From Candidatus Krumholzibacteriia bacterium (lineage in GTDB: Bacteria > Krumholzibacteriota > Krumholzibacteriia > G020349025), in NCBI GenBank assembly GCA_035649275.1, contig DASRJW010000083.1, positions 1 through 48,790 on the forward strand: a stretch of DNA of 48,790 nt, in the 5' to 3' direction. Position 1 is the first letter of the stretch, and each line of letters starts with the position of its first letter. Shown one piece after another: positions 1 to 9,098 of the stretch. The notes beneath the pieces are model-generated. The model was not told the origin of the DNA, ran no database searches, and saw nothing but the letters and a program-made list of their open reading frames with translations. The position numbers and the translations under genes are program-made.

Positions 1-87
1 ATAGAACTCGAGTGCACGCGACGCCCCCTGCATGACCAGATAAGGCGTGACGGTGCTGTACCCATCGGGAATCGGCTTCACGGGCAT
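1..87 (-). CDS. VOC/PhnB-like protein, N-terminal fragment cut by window edge
   Basis: Reading the minus strand from the ATG at 87 gives 29 codons without a stop, running off the left edge. The translation contains YSTVTPYLVMQGASRALEFY, which matches the start of the PhnB-like branch of the VOC (glyoxalase/bleomycin-resistance/dioxygenase) superfamily, where a first beta strand (TVTPYLV) is followed by the ASRALEFY helix. A purine-rich GGAGAGAGG stretch lies just upstream of the ATG and can serve as a ribosome-binding site. Only the first strand-helix unit is visible, so substrate and metal ligands cannot be judged. It is divergent from the VWA-OmpA gene that follows. Confidence 0.75.
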   Translation of the reverse strand, partial: MPVKPIPDGYSTVTPYLVMQGASRALEFY

Positions 88-394
88 TGCCTCTCTCCTC
101 GATTGCAAATCGATTGCACTGACGGTGCCCGCGGCGGCAAATCGCTCTCCGGAGCGGGCGGAGTCGCATTCTCCGTCGCAACCAACGCCGTGTGGATTCC
201 AGGCAAAGGCTAGTCGTACGACGCGAGGTCGTCAACACCTCCAGACGACGAAGCGCCTGGAATGCCGCAAAGTCTTCGCTGCATCCTGCAGAGCATTCCT
301 CTACTTTCGTCTGTCAACTTCCTTGCCTAGAATGTGCTGGGAAGCTCGCCCCCCCTCGGTCGGGGTGCGAGCGAATTACGAAGGGTGGATCTCC
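88..394. other. Divergent intergenic region, possible promoter for the VWA-OmpA gene
   Basis: This 307-bp gap separates two divergent genes. A TAGAAT hexamer at 328-333 resembles a -10 box for the rightward gene, 61 bp ahead of its ATG, but no convincing -35 lies 16-18 bp before it. A short direct repeat GATTGCA occurs twice near 100-120. No RNA gene or further coding sequence is seen. Confidence 0.35.
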
Positions 395-1558
395 ATGCTT
401 CGAGTGCTCGTGAGCACGACGCTCCTCGTGCTCCTCATGATCCAGCCCGCCGCGGGCGCTCCTCGCGACGCGGAACGGGCCTTTCCGGCTGCGAGCATCT
501 CCACGGAGGGGTACGTGGCACGGGTGGAGGCATTCCAGTTCATCGTCGACGGCTCCTACTCCATGCGCGCGTCGACACATGAGCTCCCGAAGATCGATGT
601 GGCCCGAGCGGTGGCGCAGAGTCTGGCTCAAGCCATACCGCCCCTGGACTATCGCGGCGGCGTGCGGGCTTTCGGCCAGGAACGGCAGTATCCCGCGGGC
701 GAGACGAGCCTCCTCTATGGTGTCCAGCGCTACTCGCCCTCCCGGGCGAGGGAAGCGATCGGCGAGGTGCGCTGCGCCTACGGCGACTCGCCGCTGGCGA
801 CGGCACTCGACGCCGCGGGCCGTGATCTGGCCAGCGCTAGCGGCGAGACCGCCGTCTTCGTCGTGAGCGACGGCCTGGACATGGGAGACGAAGCGGTCGC
901 CGCGGCGCGGCGCCTGCACGAGCGGGCGAATGCCTGCATCTACGCTGTGCAGGTGGGTGTTTCCCGTGACGGCAGTGCGATGCTGCAGCGTCTCGTCAAC
1001 GCCGGCGGCTGCGGCGAGGTGGTGCAGGCTTGGGATCTCACCGATCCGCGGCAGATGCGCGCTCTCGTGGTCCACGCCTTGCTCTCCGGCGACGGGGACC
1101 GGGACGGCGTTTCGGATGACAAGGACCGCTGTCTCGACACGCCGAAGGGGACGCCGGTGACGAAGGAAGGCTGTCCCGTGCGCGGCCTCGAGGTGAGCGG
1201 CGAAGTGTGGCGCCTGCCGGTGCGCTTCGCCTTCGACAGCAGCTCGATCGACGGCGAGTATCGCCGGGCTCTCGACGAGATCGCCACCTATCTGAAGCAC
1301 AACCCCGAGATGCGCCTCGTCGTCGAGGGGCATGCCGACGACCAGGGAGACGAGGCCTACAACCAGGTACTCTCGGAGCGTCGGGCCCAGAGCACGCGGG
1401 ACTACTTGGTTTCCCGCGGCGTGCCGCCGTCGCAGCTGAGCGTGGCGGCCTACGGCGAATCGCAGCCACTCGTCATCAACAGCAGCAAGGAAAACCGCGC
1501 GCGGAATCGCCGCACCCAGTTCCGGGTGATCGGCGAGCCGGCCGTCACTTCTCGTTGA
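395..1558 (+). CDS. VWA-domain OmpA-family outer-membrane protein
   Basis: The 387-residue product starts at ATG 395, chosen because AAGGGTGG lies 6 bp upstream and a clean signal peptide (LVSTTLLVLLMIQPAAG) follows. An upstream in-frame extension to position 47 has no such features. Residues about 45-230 form a von Willebrand factor A-like domain with the metal-site motif DGSYS beginning at Asp52. Residues about 232-262 hold an Asp-rich thrombospondin-type-3 calcium-binding linker (DRDGVSDDKDRC ... KEGCP). Residues about 272-387 form an OmpA C-terminal domain (FAFDSSSID ... GHADDQGDEAYN ... LSERRAQ ... NRARNRRTQ), which in this family binds peptidoglycan. The product is thus likely an exported protein that sits in or under the outer membrane and anchors to the cell wall, with a VWA module for protein or matrix binding. 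A strong hairpin follows the stop. Confidence 0.9.
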   Translation: MLRVLVSTTLLVLLMIQPAAGAPRDAERAFPAASISTEGYVARVEAFQFIVDGSYSMRASTHELPKIDVARAVAQSLAQAIPPLDYRGGVRAFGQERQYPAGETSLLYGVQRYSPSRAREAIGEVRCAYGDSPLATALDAAGRDLASASGETAVFVVSDGLDMGDEAVAAARRLHERANACIYAVQVGVSRDGSAMLQRLVNAGGCGEVVQAWDLTDPRQMRALVVHALLSGDGDRDGVSDDKDRCLDTPKGTPVTKEGCPVRGLEVSGEVWRLPVRFAFDSSSIDGEYRRALDEIATYLKHNPEMRLVVEGHADDQGDEAYNQVLSERRAQSTRDYLVSRGVPPSQLSVAAYGESQPLVINSSKENRARNRRTQFRVIGEPAVTSR

Positions 1559-1577
1559 CCGCGATCCTGTTCACACG

Positions 1578-1605
1578 AAGCGGGGGGCGACAGCGCCCCC
1601 CGCTT
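1578..1605 (+). terminator. Intrinsic-type terminator hairpin after the VWA-OmpA gene
   Basis: A perfect 12-bp stem, AAGCGGGGGGCG pairing with CGCCCCCCGCTT, encloses the tetraloop ACAG 19 bp after the stop codon. The downstream sequence lacks a long T run, so it may act as a weak intrinsic terminator or as a 3' end stabiliser. Confidence 0.7.
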
Positions 1606-1962
1606 GCATTGATGTCCTCGTTCTCTGACTCGCCGCTGCACGACGAGGATCTCACCGCAGGAAGACAGAGCGAGCGAACCGCGAACCGGCCGGTGAATCG
1701 CGCCCGCCCTCCTCGAGCACTCGGATCCGGCGGCCTCTAGCGTCCTCGCTTGTGCCATCGGAAGCTCCCAAAGCGTAGTGGAGGCTTCCAGCGCCCCTCG
1801 AGTAGGCCGGCCTTTCGGGGCTCGCCGCATCGACATCAGCCGTGAGGGCGACTCCGGCCGCTCCCCGCTGCTGGGGCACGCCTGTTGCATGCACTCGTTT
1901 CAAGTCCTGACATCGATGTCGCAGCGGAAAACCGCACGCCGGCCCGCTCTCGGGGGTCCCAC
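1606..1962. other. Intergenic region ahead of the patatin-like gene
   Basis: No credible coding sequence is seen before the patatin domain. An imperfect hairpin at 1760-1789 (GGAAGCTCC against GGAGGCTTCC, one bulge) lies in the probable leader. A TTG at 1885 is in frame with the patatin gene, but the 26 residues it would add look unlike conserved sequence. Confidence 0.4.
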
Positions 1963-2988
1963 TTGATTCGGGTTCTGTCCATCGACGGTGGAGGAATCCG
2001 CGGCATCATTCCGGCCATGGTGCTGGCGGAGATCGAGCGCCGCACGGGACGTCGCATCGCCGAGCTTTTCGATATCATCGCGGGAACTTCGACGGGCGGG
2101 ATTCTGGCGCTCGGCCTCACCCGCCCGGGTCCGGGCGCCGCACCTTCTTACACGGCCGAAGCCTTGATCGAGCTCTATGTAACCGAAGGCAGCAAGATTT
2201 TCTCGCGCTCCCGCTGGCATCGCCTGCGTTCCCTGGGGAACCTGGTGGAGGAAAAATATCCCGCGCGGGGCATCGAGGCCGTGCTGGGGCAGTACTTCGG
2301 CGCGACGCGGCTCAAGGAGGCCCTGACCGAGGTGGTGATCACGAGCTACGAAATCGAGCGCCGCACTGCCTGGTTCTTTCGCAGCCGCAAGGCCCGCCTG
2401 CGTCCCGACTACGATTTCCCCATGAAGCACGTGGCGCGCGCGACCTCGGCGGCGCCGACCTACTTCGAGCCCATGAGGATCGCATCGCCGGACGGCGACA
2501 ATTACTACGCTCTCATCGACGGTGGGGTTTTCGCGAACAACCCTGCTTTGTGTGGCTACGTCGAGGCTCGCTGCACCTATCCGGACGCGGACGACTTCCT
2601 GGTCGTGTCGCTCGGTACCGGCGAACTCACGCGCAGCCTGCCGTACGAAGAGGTCAAGGGATGGGGTGTAGTGCGCTGGGCGCACCCGATCCTGAGCGTG
2701 GTCTTCGACGGCATCAACGACACCATCGACTACCAGTTACAGCAGCTCTTGCCTAGGGGTCCGGATGGGCGACGGCGCTATTACCGCCTGCAAACACGTC
2801 TCGAGCCAGGCATCGACGACATGGACCAGACCGACCGCGCCCACCTGCACGCGCTGCGTCTGCTCGGGGAGAATCTCATCCGTGAGAGAGACGAGGACCT
2901 GGGTTCACTCTGCCGACAGCTCGTTGCCGCGACGCCCCAATCGAAGCCCGAACCGCAGACTGTGGCACAGACGGCGTCAGTCCAGTGA
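1963..2988 (+). CDS. Patatin-like phospholipase family protein
   Basis: The 341-residue protein is a cytoplasmic patatin-type lipid acyl hydrolase. The oxyanion-hole motif DGGGIRG is at residues 8-14, the nucleophile elbow GTSTGG at 41-46 (Ser43), and the catalytic Asp lies in LIDGG (Asp186), so the Ser-Asp dyad is intact. The TTG at 1963 was preferred because GGGGG lies 6 bp upstream and the product then begins right at the family's usual IRVLSIDGGG; a longer in-frame TTG start at 1885 is possible. There is no signal peptide. The gene stands alone: no nucleotidyltransferase, HORMA or ubiquitin-like partner is adjacent, so it is not an evident CBASS effector. Substrate preference (phospholipid versus neutral lipid) cannot be read from sequence. 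Confidence 0.9.
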   Translation: MIRVLSIDGGGIRGIIPAMVLAEIERRTGRRIAELFDIIAGTSTGGILALGLTRPGPGAAPSYTAEALIELYVTEGSKIFSRSRWHRLRSLGNLVEEKYPARGIEAVLGQYFGATRLKEALTEVVITSYEIERRTAWFFRSRKARLRPDYDFPMKHVARATSAAPTYFEPMRIASPDGDNYYALIDGGVFANNPALCGYVEARCTYPDADDFLVVSLGTGELTRSLPYEEVKGWGVVRWAHPILSVVFDGINDTIDYQLQQLLPRGPDGRRRYYRLQTRLEPGIDDMDQTDRAHLHALRLLGENLIRERDEDLGSLCRQLVAATPQSKPEPQTVAQTASVQ

Positions 2989-3001
2989 CCTTGCGCCCCA
3001 T

Positions 3002-3057
3002 GCCGACGCACTGCAATTGCGGAGCGCTGAGCATCCTGCAAAGGGCCTGCCGTCGGC
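3002..3057. terminator. Possible convergent stem between patatin and GWxTD genes
   Basis: GCCGACG (3002-3008) and CGTCGGC (3051-3057) are perfect inverted repeats separated by 42 nt in the 79-bp gap between two convergent genes. A long loop and no T run make terminator function uncertain. Confidence 0.3.
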
Positions 3058-3067
3058 GCTTCGCTCG

Positions 3068-4732
3068 TCAGAACCGCAGGGCGGAGAAGGGCGTCCGCGT
3101 CTCGGCGTGGGCGCCGCCGACCAGATCCTGGATTTCGATCACGAGCTCGTAGGCGGCTTCTCCGAGCTCGCCGACGTCGATGCGCAGCTCCTCGGCGCAA
3201 TCTGTCGTCTGGCTTTCCGACAAGAAGGAAGAAGTGACGACGGGCCGCGGCTCGTTGCGGGACGAACTCACAGGTAGGATGCGGTAGGAGATCCGATAGC
3301 GTCCACGGCGCTGCTCGTCCAGCTGCAAGCCGTAGATCTCGAAATAGGCCGTGACCTGCTTGTCGAGCCCGTAGGCGCCGATCGGGTTCGGCAGCACCAG
3401 GCGGTCCCGCTTGGCGAAACGAGAGAGCCGATAGGCGCCCGCGGGGGCGATGCTCGTGGCGAGCTCGATGTCGGAAAGCGCCAGCCGGGTGCGGCGCAAG
3501 TCGGGGATCACCACCTCGGTGGTGTAGCTGCCCTGGTCGCCGGAACGCAGATCCAGCAGGCGGAGCGCCAGGAGGTATCGGCCTGGCGGCGCGCCGAAGT
3601 TCAATTGTCCCGGATAGAGGCTCGAGCGCTCCGTCGTGTCGAATCTCCAGGCGGTGAGATCGGTCTCGTAGGCATCGCGCGCCGCTTCTCGCAGCTCGGC
3701 ATCGAAGAGCGTGCCTTCCAAACGATAGCGGGCCGCGTACAACGAGTCCTGCCACTGGTAGGTCAGATCCCGCAGCACGAACTGCACGTGGGCCTCGAGC
3801 CGCAATGGGGCTCCCGGTGTCGCCGCGTCCGTGAGGGCCGAGTTGCCGCTCTCGGGCAGGAAAGTGTCGGCGTCGAAGACGAACCAGAGGAATTGCACCG
3901 GCATGCCGGGAAAGAAGAACCGCTCGTGGTGATTCTCGAGGACATCGCGGGCCCCGGCCAGGTTGACTGCCACTGCTGCCGCGTTGAATGGATCGGCATC
4001 GGCGAAAGTAGGGATATCTTCATTGTAGTGCGTGGACGACAGGCCAAAACCCCTGAAGAAGTCGCTCGCGCCTCGTCTGGCTGCGGCCTGCACCTCGGGT
4101 CGGGAAGTGAAGGAGGCGCTCGAGCGCCCGAAGACCCAAGGTCCGCCGGGAGGGCGTTGCTCGAACTGCACGACCAGGTCGCTCTTGCCGTAGAACCAGT
4201 ACAAGGTCTCGAACTGCAAGCCGAGAGCGTAGCTGACGTCCGCCGGCATCTGGCTCATACCGTCCGGCGGCCCGTAGAGGATGAGGAAGGCGCCGCGGTC
4301 GTCCCAGTAAGGCGGTGACGCCGTGGCGAAGTGCTCCCGGGCGAAGAGGACCCGCTGCTCGTGTTCCTCGCGGCGCTCGTTTTCCGGCGTCGTCGGCGTC
4401 GGGTCGCGCAGCACCCAGTAGCGGCGCACCCACTCCTCACGCAACGAATCGCTGGAGAGACCGAGGAACTGCTCGCGCAAGGCGTCGGTCAAGAGATACT
4501 GCAGGCCGTGGTAAGCGAGCCGGAGCTGCGTTCCGGGCTCCGTACCGCCTTCCCGGTCGTAGCGCGGGTCAGCCTCGACGACGCGCCCCAACCAGCGCTC
4601 GACCGACTCGGAGCTCTGTAGCAGCTGCTGCTTGGCGAGGTTCCGGCGCAGCTTTTCGGCGGGGGAAAGAGCGTGGGCCGTCGTCGCCAGGGCGAGGAGA
4701 GTCACACCGAGAACGGCTCGCACCAGCGCCAT
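3068..4732 (-). CDS. GWxTD-domain-containing exported protein
   Basis: The 554-residue product begins with a signal peptide (LVRAVLGVTLLALATTAHA). The region at residues about 100-160 matches the GWxTD domain found in Bacteroidota and related phyla: WVLRDPTPTTPENERREE, then a conserved AREHF helix, then the strand FLILYGPPDG. The name-giving Gly-Trp-x-Thr-Asp is here YWDDRG (about 142-147), so Gly and Thr are replaced while Trp, Asp and the following Arg-Gly are kept. The rest is predicted beta-rich without a recognised fold. The ATG at 4732 was chosen because AGGGG precedes it by about 7 bp; a GTG two codons upstream (4738) is also possible. The function of the family is unknown. The gene lies downstream of, and in the same direction as, the large secreted protein at 4896-8798. 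Confidence 0.8.
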   Translation of the reverse strand: MALVRAVLGVTLLALATTAHALSPAEKLRRNLAKQQLLQSSESVERWLGRVVEADPRYDREGGTEPGTQLRLAYHGLQYLLTDALREQFLGLSSDSLREEWVRRYWVLRDPTPTTPENERREEHEQRVLFAREHFATASPPYWDDRGAFLILYGPPDGMSQMPADVSYALGLQFETLYWFYGKSDLVVQFEQRPPGGPWVFGRSSASFTSRPEVQAAARRGASDFFRGFGLSSTHYNEDIPTFADADPFNAAAVAVNLAGARDVLENHHERFFFPGMPVQFLWFVFDADTFLPESGNSALTDAATPGAPLRLEAHVQFVLRDLTYQWQDSLYAARYRLEGTLFDAELREAARDAYETDLTAWRFDTTERSSLYPGQLNFGAPPGRYLLALRLLDLRSGDQGSYTTEVVIPDLRRTRLALSDIELATSIAPAGAYRLSRFAKRDRLVLPNPIGAYGLDKQVTAYFEIYGLQLDEQRRGRYRISYRILPVSSSRNEPRPVVTSSFLSESQTTDCAEELRIDVGELGEAAYELVIEIQDLVGGAHAETRTPFSALRF

Positions 4733-4842
4733 GGCCACCCCCCTCGCGTCATCGACGTTGCGACAAGATACGAGGTGCCGCGCTTGCGGGCAAGAACCGT
4801 TCGAAGGGTGAACGACAAGAACCAGCGCGGCGCGAACGGCCC

Positions 4843-4882
4843 CCTGGGCGGCACTGCGATGGTCTCGCAGCGCCCACCCAGG
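4843..4882 (-). terminator. Imperfect hairpin after the 1300-aa secreted protein gene
   Basis: CCTGGG/CCCAGG and CTGCGA/TCGCAG arms flank a partly paired interior, giving a long imperfect stem 13 bp beyond the stop of the minus-strand gene. There is no U tract, so it could be a 3' stabilising structure instead of a terminator. Confidence 0.5.
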
Positions 4883-4895
4883 TGAGATCCGTGGC

Positions 4896-7800
4896 TCAGC
4901 GTTGAACGACGAGCTTCTGCTTCAGCATCCGGTAGCCGAAGTCCGCACGCACGAAGTAGATCCCCGCCGGTACGGGGACGCCGGCGTTGTCGCGGGTGTC
5001 CCAGTGCAGCATGTACCGCCCGGCAGTCTGCAGGCCGTTCTGGAGCTGGCGCACGCGCTGGCCGCGGGCGTTGAAGATCAGAACTTCCACCAGCGCCGGC
5101 GAGGGCAGCTCGTAGGCGATCGTCGCCGAGTGCCGCGCCGGGTTGGGGAAGACGCGGTCCAGGGTGATCGCGACCTCGGTTTCCGGCTCGCTGGGGCCTG
5201 CGGCGATCGCCTTGGTCGAAGCACCGTTCGGGCGGATCTCCACCGCGGCAGCCGCCCAGTCGGTGACGCCCGTGAAGGTGCCGTCGAAGGTCGTCGTCCC
5301 CGCTGTCGAAGCCTTCTCGACGCAGGTCAGCGAGGCTGCCGTGCCGCTCGTTCCCGAACGACTGTCGGCGCGTTGCGTCCAGCCACTACCCGGGACGAGC
5401 GAGTGGCTACGTTGCGCCGTGCAGCCGAAGACCACGCCGCCTTGCGTCGTGAGGGGGAAGCTGAAGCTCGAGCCGTCAATGCCGTTGGCGCACGTCCCCG
5501 AGACCCCATTGGTGTTCCCGGAGACCACGTTGCCCAGGGGGTTCGTAGCGTGGCTGTTCGCATAGCGCGCCACGGTGATGACCGCGTTGTCCGGCGCCGA
5601 GGACAGCGTCGCGGTGACGATACCGGGGCTCGGAGTGCCACGGGCCATCCAGAGCTCGACCATGGTCTGGCTCCGCCCGCCGCACTGGGCCCGCACGCGC
5701 GTCCAGGTGAGGCCGAGGCCGCTCACGTTCGTCACCGTGCGGAGCCCCTTCGCAGCCACGCCCGCGAGATAGAGATCGCCGGGAGCTCCACCCAGGCCTG
5801 CTGCGGTGCTGACCGTCGCGCTGGCCGCGGCGCCGCCGCTCTGGGCCTCGACGAAGGTCACCGGGCCGGCGGGCGATCCCACCGTGATGCTCACCGTGGT
5901 GACGGTGCTCGTGGCGCTCCCGTCGCTGGCTCGGTAGGTGAAGCTGTCGGGGCCGGAGTAGTTGCCGGCGGGTGTGTAGGTGAAGGAGCCGTTGGCGTTG
6001 AGCGTGAGCGTGCCATGTCCGGGACCTGTGACTTGCACGGCCGAGAGCGCGCTGCCCTCCACATCGCTGTCGTTGGCGAGCACGCCGGGGGCGGCAATGC
6101 TGAGCACCCCACCGCTGGTCACGTTGTAGGTGTCGGCCGTGGCCACCGGAGCATCGTTCACTGCTGCCACCGCGAGGGTGACGTTGCCGACGGCGCCGCC
6201 GCCTCGGTTGTCGCTCACGGTGTAGGTGAAGCTGTCGGAACCGCTGTAGTTCGCTGCCGGCGTGTAGGTGAAACCGCCATCGGTCTGCACGGAGACGCTG
6301 CCGTGAGCGGCGCTTCCCGCCTCGGTGACGACGAGCGCGTCGCCATCCGGATCGCTATCGTTCCCCAGTACGCCGGGGGCCGCGATGACGAGCGCCACGT
6401 CTTCCGTGGCGTTGTAGCTGTCGGTGTTCGCCGTCGGTTGCTGATTCCCCGGGACACCGGTCACGTTGCCGCGTTCGATGACGAGCTGCGGCTTGTTCGT
6501 GCCCTCCCGGGAGGTGTAGCGCGCCACGTCGGTGGAGGTACTGGCGATCGCAAAGCAGTAGGTGCCGTCGCCAGGGATGGCGGAGGTCAGGTCGAGCTCC
6601 ACCCAGGTCCCGGAGTTCACCGCGCCGAAGGAGGCGCGGGGCGAGGCGGGGAGGGCGGGGGCATTGTTCCAGAAGAGTCCGGTTTCGGTCCACGTCGTGG
6701 TGGTGCCGTTGTAGGTGTTGGCCACCGAGTAGACGCCGCCGCCCTGTGGGCTGCTATCGGTGACCCACAGACGCAGGTGCGCGGCGCGGACGGCACGGAA
6801 GCCCGTCACCTGGAAGCGCAGATAGGGCCGTTCGTTGCGGCTCCCGGCCCGGACGCGCAGCTCGCTCGCGGTGCCGTAGTTGTTCGACGGCTTGAAGGAA
6901 CTCACGTAGGTGTCGGCGAGGGGGTTGAAGGTCGTGGAGACCGGCCCACCCACACCGATGCTCGTGGTCACCGTGTTGCTCGACGTCGCAGCGTCGCGCA
7001 CGCGATAGGTGAAGCTGTCGACGCCGTCGAAGGCCGCCACCGGCGTGTAGGTGAAGGAACCGTTGGCGCCGAGCACCAGGCTGCCGAACTGCGGCCAGCT
7101 GATCAGCTGGATCGTGAGCTCGTCCCCGTCCACGTCGGCGTCGTTGCCGAGCAGGCCGGGAGCCGCGACCACCAGAGGGGTGCCCACCGGTGTGGTGTAG
7201 GTTTCCCCGCTCGCCACCGGCGCGTCGTTCACCGGGTTGATGCTGAGGGTCACGGCGGCAGTGGCCGTCCCGCCACGTCCATCGCTCGCCACATAGGTGA
7301 ACTCGTCGCTGCCGGAGAAGTTAGCGCTCGGCGTGTAGGTGAAGCTGCCATTCGCGGACAGATTCAAGGTGCCGAACGACGTGGTCGACTGGATCGACGC
7401 CGTGAGCGGGTCCCCATCGGGATCGCTATCGTTGCCGAGGACGCCGGGCGCAGACACGTTGAGGACGACATCCTCGTTGGTGGCGTAATCGTCGCTTCGC
7501 GCCGTGGGCACCCGGTTGCCGTCATCGGTGCGGATCGTGCCCTGGGCGCGGGAATCCCCCAGGGTCGCGTTCGAAGGATTCGAGAGGTCGACGAAGAAGG
7601 TCTCGTCGGGCTCGGCGGTCAGGTCGCCGGTCACCGACACCGAAATGGTGCGGGAGGTCGTCGAGCCGCTGAAGCTGAGTGAACCGGAGGTGGCCGTGTA
7701 GTCCGAACCTGCAGTGGCGGTGCCGTTGGCGGTGGCGTATTGCACCGTGACGGTACTGCCGTTGGGATTCGCCAGAGTCACGTTGAAGAGCATGGTCGTC

Positions 7801-8798
7801 GTCCCCGAGCTGCCTTCGAGGACGCTGCTGTCGGCGATGGTGAGGGTCGGCGTCGCCGTGCCGCAAGGTGGCCGTGTCACCGGCGTCGGGTTGTTCGCCC
7901 ACGGATTGCGCTTGAGCTGGAACAGGTTCTGGTTGTCCAGCGTCGCTGTCACCTGCAACGGCTGCTCGCTGGCGCCGTTCTCCACCTGCACCCGGAGGAT
8001 GTTCGAGGCGGAGAAGGGGTGATCCTGGATCCAGCTGTGCCCGTCGCCGTGGATGAAGAGGATCGGCTTGCCGAAGCTCTGTGCCGCGGTGACGAAGGGG
8101 TTGAAGAAGGTGCTGTGATTGCTTCCCGGGCCGGCCTGAGAGAAGATGACCGCACCGCGCACCTGCGAGGCCTTCGATTGCAGCTGCAGCACCACCCAGT
8201 CGGCATCGTCTTCCATGATGCTCGTGCTGTTCGAGCCACCCACCAGGTTGATACCGACGAACAACATTCCCTTGCGCACGAAGGCGAAGTTCTCCTGGCG
8301 ACCGCTCTGGCGCTCGGTGGTGGGAGAGCACGGCCAGTTCTGGTCGATACGCAGGAAGTACTGGTTCCACAAGGACATTCCCGTGCTCGGGTTGCTGCAG
8401 TCCGTCGTCTCGTTGTCCCCGGGAACGATGTAGCATGGCACTTGCGAAGACTTCAGGATGTCGGCGACGACGCTGTAACGATCCGCCGTGCACGCCTCGC
8501 TCCCCGACTTGATGTCGCCCACGTGGGTGAGGAACTCGGAGGGGCTGTAGAGATCGTGCTGGTCGATCTGCTGTTGGAACTCGGGGATCTCGTTGGTGCC
8601 GTAGGGCACGTCGCCGACCACCGAAAAGATGATCGGTTCATTGGCCTCGACCCAATCAGTGCCGGAGGGGACGGTCGACCAGAGAGGCGAAGTGGTAAGG
8701 CAGACGAGAGCCAAGAAGGCGAACGCAATGCGCCCCGCGAGCTGCCAGGCCCGTGGCGTCTCCCGTAGGGCTCGGGATCCAGCAAATGGTGTCAGCAT
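4896..8798 (-). CDS. Secreted multidomain metallophosphoesterase-like / cadherin-like protein with C-terminal sorting tail
   Basis: The 1300-residue product has an N-terminal hydrophobic export signal (about 22-40). Residues 55-290 look like a calcineurin-type phosphoesterase: GDVPYG (62-67), HVGDIKSG (92-99), PGDNE near 126-130 and a late GDGHSW around 251-256, all metal-ligand motifs in that fold. A Calx-beta-like domain (about 315-425) follows, then two cadherin-like/tandem-95 repeats (430-625, each with LGNDSDPDGD-type calcium motifs and GSFTYTP), a DNRLRE-type beta-sandwich (about 630-785), two more cadherin-like repeats (800-985), an unassigned beta-rich stretch (990-1195), and a FlgD/type-9-sorting-like tail (FPNPARHSATIAYELP ... 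GIYFVRADFGYRMLKQKLVV) at 1215-1300. It is probably an extracellular, calcium-stabilised adhesin or phosphatase. No good ribosome-binding site is seen before the ATG. Antisense frames here are open only because of composition. Confidence 0.85.
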   Translation of the reverse strand: MLTPFAGSRALRETPRAWQLAGRIAFAFLALVCLTTSPLWSTVPSGTDWVEANEPIIFSVVGDVPYGTNEIPEFQQQIDQHDLYSPSEFLTHVGDIKSGSEACTADRYSVVADILKSSQVPCYIVPGDNETTDCSNPSTGMSLWNQYFLRIDQNWPCSPTTERQSGRQENFAFVRKGMLFVGINLVGGSNSTSIMEDDADWVVLQLQSKASQVRGAVIFSQAGPGSNHSTFFNPFVTAAQSFGKPILFIHGDGHSWIQDHPFSASNILRVQVENGASEQPLQVTATLDNQNLFQLKRNPWANNPTPVTRPPCGTATPTLTIADSSVLEGSSGTTTMLFNVTLANPNGSTVTVQYATANGTATAGSDYTATSGSLSFSGSTTSRTISVSVTGDLTAEPDETFFVDLSNPSNATLGDSRAQGTIRTDDGNRVPTARSDDYATNEDVVLNVSAPGVLGNDSDPDGDPLTASIQSTTSFGTLNLSANGSFTYTPSANFSGSDEFTYVASDGRGGTATAAVTLSINPVNDAPVASGETYTTPVGTPLVVAAPGLLGNDADVDGDELTIQLISWPQFGSLVLGANGSFTYTPVAAFDGVDSFTYRVRDAATSSNTVTTSIGVGGPVSTTFNPLADTYVSSFKPSNNYGTASELRVRAGSRNERPYLRFQVTGFRAVRAAHLRLWVTDSSPQGGGVYSVANTYNGTTTTWTETGLFWNNAPALPASPRASFGAVNSGTWVELDLTSAIPGDGTYCFAIASTSTDVARYTSREGTNKPQLVIERGNVTGVPGNQQPTANTDSYNATEDVALVIAAPGVLGNDSDPDGDALVVTEAGSAAHGSVSVQTDGGFTYTPAANYSGSDSFTYTVSDNRGGGAVGNVTLAVAAVNDAPVATADTYNVTSGGVLSIAAPGVLANDSDVEGSALSAVQVTGPGHGTLTLNANGSFTYTPAGNYSGPDSFTYRASDGSATSTVTTVSITVGSPAGPVTFVEAQSGGAAASATVSTAAGLGGAPGDLYLAGVAAKGLRTVTNVSGLGLTWTRVRAQCGGRSQTMVELWMARGTPSPGIVTATLSSAPDNAVITVARYANSHATNPLGNVVSGNTNGVSGTCANGIDGSSFSFPLTTQGGVVFGCTAQRSHSLVPGSGWTQRADSRSGTSGTAASLTCVEKASTAGTTTFDGTFTGVTDWAAAAVEIRPNGASTKAIAAGPSEPETEVAITLDRVFPNPARHSATIAYELPSPALVEVLIFNARGQRVRQLQNGLQTAGRYMLHWDTRDNAGVPVPAGIYFVRADFGYRMLKQKLVVQR

Positions 8799-9098
8799 GT
8801 TGTTCGATGCCGCGGTCTCATGGTTGGAACCTGGCGACCTAGCGGCCCTCCGGTAACGGGTGCAGAGGCGAATGGGACGACTCCGAGCGGCGGGTCCCGG
8901 CCTTCGAGGATCGAGTCAATGGAAGAAGTTTAAATGTTCCCGATGAAGGTTCACAACACCCGGAGTGTTCGCGACACGATGTCCTGCATTGCAATGAACT
9001 CCACCGGGCGCACGGCTTTGGCTTGGGTGATTTGGCCCGATGGTTTTGTGCGAGAATCGAGTTGCTTCGAAAGAGTGATCCAGGGAAAGAGGTGCGGG
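8799..9098. other. Divergent intergenic region
   Basis: This 300-bp gap lies between two divergent genes. It includes the short AT-rich patch AAGTTTAAATG near 8930 and, on the minus strand, a TTGACT hexamer just beyond it that could be a -35 box for the large secreted gene, though no matching -10 is seen. An upstream in-frame extension of the endonuclease V gene starts at 8934 but lacks family sequence. No RNA gene is recognised. Confidence 0.3.

Noticed and set aside
1963-2988. CBASS phospholipase effector
   Set aside because: No CD-NTase, HORMA, TRIP13 or ubiquitin-like gene is adjacent; neighbours are envelope proteins, so a lone patatin lipase is the safer call.
4902-7682. 926-codon open frame on the plus strand opposite the 1300-residue secreted protein
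   Set aside because: Composition-driven antisense frame in GC-rich DNA; Arg/His/Gly/Val-rich with no motif, while the opposite strand encodes clear domains.
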